Positions 58,314 to 64,000 of a stretch of 64,000 bases of DNA are shown here, piece by piece. Each line of letters begins with the position of its first letter. The stretch's first letter is position 1. The translations under genes and the position numbers were made by a program. The notes beneath the pieces are model-generated. The model made no database searches. It was not told the DNA's origin and saw nothing but the letters and a program-made list of their open reading frames with translations. The stretch is from positions 1 to 64,000 of the forward strand of contig JAHDSF010000008.1 in NCBI GenBank assembly GCA_018432935.1, given 5' to 3'. This DNA comes from Rhodospirillales bacterium. GTDB taxonomy: Bacteria > Pseudomonadota > Alphaproteobacteria > Rhodospirillales > Shumkoniaceae.

Positions 58314-59503
58314 TTGCCGCAGCTCCATTGCGTGACCGGCATCGAGGGACGCCAGGCATGGCGGCGCCCGACCGCATCGAGAGTCTGGATGGCGATCCGC
58401 CGCAACTCGCCGCCGAGCTGCCGGTGACAGGCGGCAAGCACGATCTCCGCTTCCTGGGTGACGGCGTTGCCGACGATGCGGCCGTGGGGCCCCAGCCGCG
58501 CCCACACCCTCTCGACGAGTCCCTGATCGAGAGCGCCGCCAAAGAACACTGCGTTCGGGTCCTCCCGGCACGCCAGGATGCCGGCCGCCTCGCCCTCGAT
58601 CCACTCGATCTCGGTGCCGCCCAGGCGCCGCGCGTTGTCGCGGGCCAGGACCAGCCGCTCGGCATCCCGGTCGATGGCGACGGCCCGCGCGCCGGATGCA
58701 CCCCGCACCCACTCGATGGCCACCGAGCCGGCGCCGCAGCCGATGTCCCACAGCAGCTCGCCAGGCATCGGACGCAGCATGGCGAGCGTGACGGCGCGGA
58801 TCTCGCGCTTGGTGATCTGGCCGTCGTGGACGTACTGCCCGTTCGCCAACCCCGGCGTGCGACCGCAGGGCTGAAGCGCCGCGGCCGCCCTGCACGTCAC
58901 CGCCAGCACGTGGAAGTCCGCAACCGGCCGGTCCCAGTCGTCGGCGCGGCCGTCAATGAGGCTTTCTTCGGCGCCACCAAGGTGGGACAGCACCGTGATC
59001 GCGGAAGCGCCGAAGCCGCTCTCGCGCAGAAACGCCGCCACCTCGCGCGGGCTTTCCCGGTCGCGGCCGAGTAGCAGAAGCCGCTGTCCGTCGCCCAGCA
59101 GCGGCGAGATCCTTTCGACCGGACGGCCATGAATCGTTTCGCAGGCGACCTCCTGCAGCGCCCACTGCATGCGGCTCGCAGCAAGCTGATACGACGAAAG
59201 CTGCGGGTGGAAGCGCAGGCGCTCGGGCGGAAACGCGCCGGCGATCAGGCTGCCGGCGGAATACCAGAGCGGGTCGCCGGTGGCGATCACCGCGATCCGT
59301 CGCCCCTCGTGGGCGCGGATCAGGTCGGTCATCGCCGAGATCGGGCGCGGCCAGGCGATCGTCTCGGCGGCCAGGCCGGGCAGGCGGTCAAACAGACGCC
59401 GCGAGCCGATCACGACGTCCGCCTTTTCGAGAGCCTCGCGGGCCCCAAGTGACAGGCTTTGCATGCCGTCGTCGCCGACGCCGATGATGTGCACCGGAAT
59501 CAT
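58310..59503 (-). CDS. cobL: Precorrin-6Y C5,15-methyltransferase (decarboxylating)
   Basis: A 397-residue two-domain enzyme. The N-terminal methylase (IIGVGDDGMQSLSLGAREALEKADVVIGSRRLFD) adds C5 methyl. The C-terminal domain (LLWDIGCGAGSVAIEWVRGAS) adds C15 methyl and decarboxylates the C12 acetate. Both are fused, as in aerobic CobL. ATG 59503 overlaps the cobH stop (ATGA). Codons upstream are non-coding shadow. Confidence 0.94.
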   Translation of the reverse strand: MIPVHIIGVGDDGMQSLSLGAREALEKADVVIGSRRLFDRLPGLAAETIAWPRPISAMTDLIRAHEGRRIAVIATGDPLWYSAGSLIAGAFPPERLRFHPQLSSYQLAASRMQWALQEVACETIHGRPVERISPLLGDGQRLLLLGRDRESPREVAAFLRESGFGASAITVLSHLGGAEESLIDGRADDWDRPVADFHVLAVTCRAAAALQPCGRTPGLANGQYVHDGQITKREIRAVTLAMLRPMPGELLWDIGCGAGSVAIEWVRGASGARAVAIDRDAERLVLARDNARRLGGTEIEWIEGEAAGILACREDPNAVFFGGALDQGLVERVWARLGPHGRIVGNAVTQEAEIVLAACHRQLGGELRRIAIQTLDAVGRRHAWRPSMPVTQWSCGK

Positions 59504-60138
59504 GTCGGCTCCTCCACGCCGCCTTCGGTGACGGCGTTGAGCGCGGCCGCCGCCATCGCCGAGCCGCCGCGCCGGCCGAGCAGCGTCAGGAACGGAATGC
59601 CCCGCGGGTTGGCGGCAAGCTCCGCCTTGCTCTCGGCAGCGCCGACGAAGCCGACGGGAAAGGCCAGAATGGCGGCCGGGCGCGGCCACCCCTCGTCGAG
59701 CCGCTCCAGCAGGTGGAACAGCGCCGTCGGAGCGTTGCCGATGACGACGACAGCGCCTTCGATGTGCTCGCGCCAAAGCTCGACCCCGGCTGCAGAGCGG
59801 GTCGTCCCCAGACTGCGGGCCACCCCGGCGGTACGCGGATCGTTGAGGCGCACCTCGACGGGGTTGCCGTCCAGGCGGCGGCGCATGATTCCCGCCGCCA
59901 CCATCTCGCTGTCGCAGAGGACCGGCGCTCCCGCCGCCAGGGCCGCCCGCGCAGCGGCGGCGATGTCCTCGGAGTACGCGAGGTCGGCGGCCAGGTCCGT
60001 CATGCCGCAGGCGTGCATCAGGCGGATCGCGACCGGTCGCAGACCTTCCGGCACGGCCGGGAGATCCGCCTCCGCCGCGATCAACTCGAACGAGCGGCGA
60101 TAGATCTCCCGCGCGTCCCTTTCGTAGGCGAGGGTCAC
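59500..60138 (-). CDS. cobH: Precorrin-8X methylmutase
   Basis: A 212-residue enzyme that moves the methyl from C11 to C12 to give hydrogenobyrinate. RRSFELIAAEADLPAVPEGLRPVAIRLMHACGMTDLA contains the catalytic His (H43). GNAPTALFHLLERLDEGWPRPAAILAFPVGFVGAAESK and GIPFLTLLGRRGGSAMAAAALNA are conserved. The GTG at 60138 overlaps the cbiX stop (GTGA). Confidence 0.95.
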   Translation of the reverse strand: MTLAYERDAREIYRRSFELIAAEADLPAVPEGLRPVAIRLMHACGMTDLAADLAYSEDIAAAARAALAAGAPVLCDSEMVAAGIMRRRLDGNPVEVRLNDPRTAGVARSLGTTRSAAGVELWREHIEGAVVVIGNAPTALFHLLERLDEGWPRPAAILAFPVGFVGAAESKAELAANPRGIPFLTLLGRRGGSAMAAAALNAVTEGGVEEPT

Positions 60139-61250
60139 GGCTGCCTCACCCGCTTGCGCACGCTCTCGGGGCCGTGCGGATGACGGGCCTGCGGATAGGG
60201 CGGATGATGGGCGTGGGAATGGCCATGATCATGATGCTCGTGATCATGGTCGTGCCCATGATGATGGTGGTGGCTATGGGCACCGCCCTCCTCGCCTTCC
60301 GGCGGAAGCTTGCAGACACCGGTGCAGAAGTCGTCGCAGTCCGGACAATCCTCGACCCGCCGACCCGGCGCGTTCGCGCCCTGGCCCTCGACGTGATGAT
60401 GGTGGGATTCCTGCACCATCCCGACCTCCGCCTCGAACCCCAACACCTGGGCGCGGTACTTGCACATGGCGCAGTTCATGGCATTGCCGCCGGTGGTGAT
60501 TTCCCGCACCCGCTCGGCGAGGGTCTCGATCACCAGAGGATGATCGTTGAGGTACTGGGCCTTCTGGAATTCGATGTGCGGATGCCTTGCCGCCGCCTCG
60601 CGGGTGAAGCCGTAGATGCGGTCGACCAGCACCCCCGTGAACAGGAAGTACGGAAACACGATGACCCTTGGATAGCCGAGCCGGGCCACGTGCTCGAGGC
60701 AAGGCTCCACCAGGGGAAAGGTGAAGCCGGAGAAGCCGACCTCGACCCAGCCGAAGCCCATCCCTTCCTGCAGCATGCGGGCGATCTTGAAGACGTTCGA
60801 GTTGGCATCCGGGTCCGAGGCGCCGCGGCCGATGACGACCAGGCAGGTCTCGTAGAGCGAGCGTTCGCCCCACTTCGCATTGGCGGCGTCGACCGCCGCC
60901 CGGATGCGATCGGCCGCGGCGGCGATCATCTTCGGATCGACGTCCAGTTCCCGGCCGTATTCGACCTTGACGCCGCAGGTCCTGGCATAGGTGTTGAGGA
61001 CTGTCGGGATGTCGTTCTTGGCGTGCATGGCGGCAAACAGCATGCCCGGCACAGCCAGAATGTGATCGCAGCCCTGCCGGCGCAGGTTGTCGAGGCCCGC
61101 CCGGATCACGGGATTGGCGAACTCAAGATAGCCGTAGTCCACGGGCACGCCGGGAAAGTGGGCCTTCAGACGCTCGGCGATGACGGCGAATTCATCGACC
61201 GCTTTCTGGGAGCGCGAGCCGTGCCCGCAGACCATGATACCGGTTTTCAC
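60135..61250 (-). CDS. cbiX: Sirohydrochlorin cobaltochelatase, long form (CbiX-L) with metal-binding tail
   Basis: A 371-residue cobaltochelatase. The two CbiX halves start MVCGHGSRSQKAVDEF and LVVIGRGASDPDANSNVFKIARMLQEGMGFGWVEVGFSGFT, with metal-site His in the first. A C-terminal MNCAMCKYRAQVLGFE and CPDCDDFCTGVCKL give Cys clusters likely to bind an Fe-S centre or metal. A His-rich tail (HSHHHHHGHDHDHEHHDHGH) follows, probably storing cobalt or nickel. It inserts cobalt early, into sirohydrochlorin. It is 62 bases downstream of cobQ. Confidence 0.92.
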   Translation of the reverse strand: MKTGIMVCGHGSRSQKAVDEFAVIAERLKAHFPGVPVDYGYLEFANPVIRAGLDNLRRQGCDHILAVPGMLFAAMHAKNDIPTVLNTYARTCGVKVEYGRELDVDPKMIAAAADRIRAAVDAANAKWGERSLYETCLVVIGRGASDPDANSNVFKIARMLQEGMGFGWVEVGFSGFTFPLVEPCLEHVARLGYPRVIVFPYFLFTGVLVDRIYGFTREAAARHPHIEFQKAQYLNDHPLVIETLAERVREITTGGNAMNCAMCKYRAQVLGFEAEVGMVQESHHHHVEGQGANAPGRRVEDCPDCDDFCTGVCKLPPEGEEGGAHSHHHHHGHDHDHEHHDHGHSHAHHPPYPQARHPHGPESVRKRVRQP

Positions 61251-61312
61251 TGCTCATCCTTTCGATTCTGGTTTTGGCCTCCGGCTTGGATCGGCCGCCG
61301 CCAAACGCTCTC

Positions 61313-62797
61313 TCAGCCCCGCAGGACATCCAAAGGACCCCGAACGGGGCAAAGCTTCAGCATCGCGTCAACGTCGAGATGCGCCTCGATATGTCCGGCC
61401 AGCGCCTCCAGGGTCCGGTCCACACCGTCGCCGAACGACAGCCCCCCGGAACGCCGGCCAAAGCCCCGCAGGAACGCCGCCCGGAACGTGTCCGAGGCGA
61501 AGCACCCGTGCAGATAGGTCCCCATCACCCGCCCGCCGGCCGAGATCGCGCCCTCGGGGTGGCCGTCCACCTCGAACAGGGGGCGTTGCCGGTCCGGACC
61601 GTCGGTCTGACCGAGATGGATTTCGTAGCCCTCGACCGGGGCGCCGCTCGCAACATGGACAGCGGCGGTCCGCCCCAGGGTCTTGGCCGGGGACATGACC
61701 GTCTCGACGTCGAGAAGGGCGAGCCCGCCGACCGAACGCTCGGCGCCCTCCAGCCCTTCCGGATCGTCTATCGCTTTGCCCAGCATCTGATAGCCGCCAC
61801 AGATGCCGAGCACCGCGCCCCCCCGACGCAAGTGCGCCGTCAGGTCGACGTCCCAGCCCTGTGCCCGGAAGAACCGCAGATCGGCGATCGTCGACTTCGT
61901 ACCGGGCAGGATCACCAGATCGGCGTCGCCCGGCAGCGCGCTCCCCGGGCGGACCAGGGTCAGCCGCACCTCCGGCTCGGTGCGCAGGGGGTCGAGATCG
62001 TCGAAGTTGGCGATCCGAGAGAACACCGGCACGGCGACGTGGAAGCCGCCTCGCCCGCCGCCGTCCCGGAGATCGAGCGCATCCTCGGCAGGCAGCCGTA
62101 CCGCCTCGGCGAACCAGGGCAGCACCCCGAACCCCGGCCAGCCGGTGCGCCGCTCGATCTCCGCGTAGCCGTCCTGGAACAGTTCGGGCTGGCCGCGGAA
62201 TTTGTTGATCAGGAAGCCCCTCACGCGCGCGCTGTCGGCCGGCGCCAGGACCTCCCGGGTCCCGACCACCTGGGCGATGACCCCGCCCCGGTCGATGTCG
62301 CCGATCAGGACGACCGGCAGCTCGGCTGCCTCGGCGAAGCCCATGTTGGCGATGTCGCCGGCGCGGAGATTGGTCTCCGCCGGCGATCCGGCGCCCTCGA
62401 CGAGCACGATGTCGGCATCCGCTCCAAGCCGCTCGAAGCTTTCCAGCGCCCTGGCCAGCAGGCAAGACTTCTTGTGCCCGTACTCGCGCGCCCGCATGCG
62501 GCCGAACACTGCGCCCTGAACCACGACCTGCGCGCCGGTATCGCTCTCGGGCTTCAGCAGCACGGGGTTCATATCGACCGTGGCCTCGCGGCGGCAGGCG
62601 AGGGCCTGGAGCGCCTGCGCCCGCCCGATCTCGCCCCCCTCTACGGTCACGGCGGCGTTGTTCGACATGTTCTGCGGCTTGAAGGGGGCGACCCGCAGGC
62701 CACGGTTGGACAGGGCGCGGCACACGCCCGCGACAACCAGGGACTTGCCGACGTTGGAGCCGGTTCCCTGGAACATGATCGCGGGCGCGCGCGCCAT
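61313..62797 (-). CDS. cobQ: Cobyric acid synthase
   Basis: A 494-residue glutamine-dependent amidotransferase that amidates chains b, d, e and g. [21 protein letters not shown] is the P-loop, [27 protein letters not shown] is diagnostic, and the glutaminase has [16 protein letters not shown] and [11 protein letters not shown]. Length is normal. ATG 62797 overlaps the cobO stop (TGATG). The upstream open frame is cobO shadow. Confidence 0.95.
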   Translation of the reverse strand: MARAPAIMFQGTGSNVGKSLVVAGVCRALSNRGLRVAPFKPQNMSNNAAVTVEGGEIGRAQALQALACRREATVDMNPVLLKPESDTGAQVVVQGAVFGRMRAREYGHKKSCLLARALESFERLGADADIVLVEGAGSPAETNLRAGDIANMGFAEAAELPVVLIGDIDRGGVIAQVVGTREVLAPADSARVRGFLINKFRGQPELFQDGYAEIERRTGWPGFGVLPWFAEAVRLPAEDALDLRDGGGRGGFHVAVPVFSRIANFDDLDPLRTEPEVRLTLVRPGSALPGDADLVILPGTKSTIADLRFFRAQGWDVDLTAHLRRGGAVLGICGGYQMLGKAIDDPEGLEGAERSVGGLALLDVETVMSPAKTLGRTAAVHVASGAPVEGYEIHLGQTDGPDRQRPLFEVDGHPEGAISAGGRVMGTYLHGCFASDTFRAAFLRGFGRRSGGLSFGDGVDRTLEALAGHIEAHLDVDAMLKLCPVRGPLDVLRG

Positions 62798-63411
62798 CAG
62801 TACTCTACCCCGGCCTGCGCCATGATCCCTGAGCGGAACGGATGCTTGACCACCACCATGTCGGTGACGAGATCGGCGACCTCGATCAGTTCCGGCTTGG
62901 CGTTGCGTCCGGTGAGAACGACGTGGGTCAGCGGCGGCTTCTCGGTTGCCAGGAAATCCAGGACCTCGGCCAACGGAATGTAGTCGTAACGCAGCGCGAT
63001 GTTGATCTCGTCGAGCAGCACCATGCAGTTGCGCTCGTCGCGGATCAGCTCCTTTGCCTTTTCCCAGGCCTTGGCCGCCATTTCCATGTCGCGGGCCTTG
63101 TCCTGGGTCTCCCAGGTGAATCCCTCGCCCATGGCGTGGAACTCGCACAGATCGGCGAACCGCTCGGTGATCAGCGTCCTTTCGCCGGATTCCATCGCGC
63201 CCTTGATGAACTGCACGACGGCGCAGCGCTTCCCGTGAGCGATGTGGCGGAAGATCATGCCGAAGGCCGCCGAGGATTTCCCCTTCCCGGTGCCCGTATG
63301 GACGATGACGAGGCCCTTCGTCTGGGTCTTGGTCGCCATGATCTTGTCCCGCGCGGCCTTCTTCTTGGCCATCTTCTGGGTGTGGCGGTCGAGGTCGGCC
63401 CTATCCGTCAT
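62797..63411 (-). CDS. cobO: Cob(I)yrinic acid a,c-diamide adenosyltransferase
   Basis: A 204-residue CobO/BtuR-type enzyme that adds the adenosyl ligand. [26 protein letters not shown] is the P-loop and [15 protein letters not shown] follows. [12 protein letters not shown] and [21 protein letters not shown] are conserved. ATG 63411 has GGGAGA seven bases upstream and overlaps the cobN stop by 11 bases; the longer frame from 63546 is shadow. Confidence 0.94.
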   Translation of the reverse strand: MTDRADLDRHTQKMAKKKAARDKIMATKTQTKGLVIVHTGTGKGKSSAAFGMIFRHIAHGKRCAVVQFIKGAMESGERTLITERFADLCEFHAMGEGFTWETQDKARDMEMAAKAWEKAKELIRDERNCMVLLDEINIALRYDYIPLAEVLDFLATEKPPLTHVVLTGRNAKPELIEVADLVTDMVVVKHPFRSGIMAQAGVEY

Positions 63412-64000
63412 GACGGTCTCCCTGTTCCAGAAATGCCCGCGCCGAGTTGGAGAGCGGACGCCACATCCCCCGCTCGATGGCTTCCAGCAGCCGCTGCCTG
63501 ATCTCCGCCAGAGCGGCGGGATTGTGCTCGGCGATGAATCCCGCACGCTCCGGGTTCTCGACGAACTCGCGATAGACCAGATCGAAATGGTGGCTCTTCA
63601 CCGCATGGGTCGTCGCCGCGAAGGCGAACAGGTAATCGACCGTCGCCGCGATCTCGAACGCGCCTTTGTAGCCGTGCCGCATCACGCCTGCGATCCACTT
63701 CGGATTGACCACCCGGGCCCGCATGACCCGGCTGATCTCCTCGTCCAGGGTGCGGATGACCGGCCGCTCGGGCCGCGAGTGGTCGTTGTGGTAGATCCTG
63801 GGCGCCGTTCCCTTGAGATGGGCGACGGCGGCGGCGAGACCGCCTTCGAACTGGTAGTAGTCGTCGGAATCGAGCAGGTCGTGCTCGCGGTTGTCCTGGT
63901 TGTGGACAACCCCGTCGCTGTCGGCAAGACGACGTTCGAAGGCATCGCGCGCGCCTTCCCCAGCGGCGCCGTGGCCGTAGACGTAGCCGCCCCATTCCAG
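63401..64000 (-). CDS. cobN: Aerobic cobaltochelatase subunit CobN, 3' part
   Basis: The last ~199 codons of CobN, the large Mg-chelatase-H-like subunit of the late cobaltochelatase; the 5' end lies beyond the window. GGYVYGHGAAGEGARDAFERRL, then DDYYQFEGGLAAAVAHLKG and SRPERPVIRTLDEEISRVMRARVVNPKWIAGVMRHGYKGAFE, are the conserved C-terminal region. It ends [14 protein letters not shown]. The stop at 63401 overlaps cobO. Partner subunits CobS/CobT of the aerobic complex were not seen here. Confidence 0.93.
   Translation of the reverse strand: MEWGGYVYGHGAAGEGARDAFERRLADSDGVVHNQDNREHDLLDSDDYYQFEGGLAAAVAHLKGTAPRIYHNDHSRPERPVIRTLDEEISRVMRARVVNPKWIAGVMRHGYKGAFEIAATVDYLFAFAATTHAVKSHHFDLVYREFVENPERAGFIAEHNPAALAEIRQRLLEAIERGMWRPLSNSARAFLEQGDRHDG

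Noticed and set aside
1-64000. tRNA, rRNA, CRISPR arrays or IS elements
   Set aside because: I looked in the intergenic gaps for clover-leaf-like arms, direct-repeat arrays, terminal inverted repeats and transposase motifs and saw none; a tRNAscan or CRISPR search could still find a short one.

Overview
This window is a high-GC, gene-dense bacterial chromosome segment with almost no non-coding space. The gene content fits an alphaproteobacterium, probably Rhodospirillales-like: an RpoH-type sigma factor, TrmFO, a CC2985-type ParD/ParE pair, and a cobalamin cluster of the CobN/CobO/CobQ/CobH-CobM type. Starts are often GTG or TTG, stops and starts often overlap as ATGA/TGATG, and clear GGAGG-like ribosome sites are common. 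Both ends are cut: rpoH lacks its 5' part on the left and cobN lacks its 5' part on the right. I saw no rRNA, tRNA, CRISPR array or insertion sequence.

Left third (1-25 kb): the rpoH end with a hairpin terminator; an MFS transporter; a three-gene overlapping operon of unrecognised proteins (5521-1855, minus strand) whose last member carries a divergent Lon-type (S16) Ser-Lys protease domain and a membrane segment; a membrane rhodanese without the catalytic Cys; a pentapeptide-repeat protein; trmFO; a ParD/ParE pair; an SDR; small exported proteins; a Cache chemoreceptor; a minus-strand set (SnoaL-like protein, TetR regulator, CoA-transferase, crotonase) that looks like a small acyl-CoA unit; an unusual pair of an output-less Cache sensor and a Tat-exported solute-binding protein; a D-amino-acid-oxidase-like flavoenzyme; and pepN.

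Middle (25-49 kb): a guanine-deaminase-like enzyme, an ABC half-transporter, three SDRs in all, a methyltransferase, a DapB-like reductase lacking the catalytic His pair, an exported isochorismatase-fold protein lacking its Cys, small membrane and lipoproteins, a phosphoesterase, a PD-(D/E)XK nuclease, a CaCA exchanger, an enolase-superfamily enzyme and a PPC-domain protein. Two gene remnants lie between genes: the tail of a YnfA/UPF0060 protein and the tail of a c-type cytochrome. A tight four-gene operon (43613-38569, minus) encodes a ThDP enzyme, an internally duplicated membrane protein, a gluconate-dehydrogenase subunit-3-like protein and a GMC flavoprotein; it may be an undescribed membrane dehydrogenase. 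Divergent from it are an ExoD-like gene with an apparent frameshift, an SDR with a C-terminal membrane helix, and a GH15 glucoamylase/trehalase-like enzyme.

Right end (49-64 kb): a long minus-strand cobalamin operon runs cobN-cobO-cobQ-cbiX-cobH-cobL-cobI-cbiG/cobJ-cobM-cobB-cobT-cobS-phosphatase-cbiB-cobD, with cobU facing it. It covers corrin-ring methylation and contraction, amidation, adenosylation, aminopropanol attachment and nucleotide-loop assembly. It mixes late-cobalt-insertion (CobN) and early-cobalt-insertion (CbiX, CbiG) components. cobA, cobF, cobG and cobK are not in the window.
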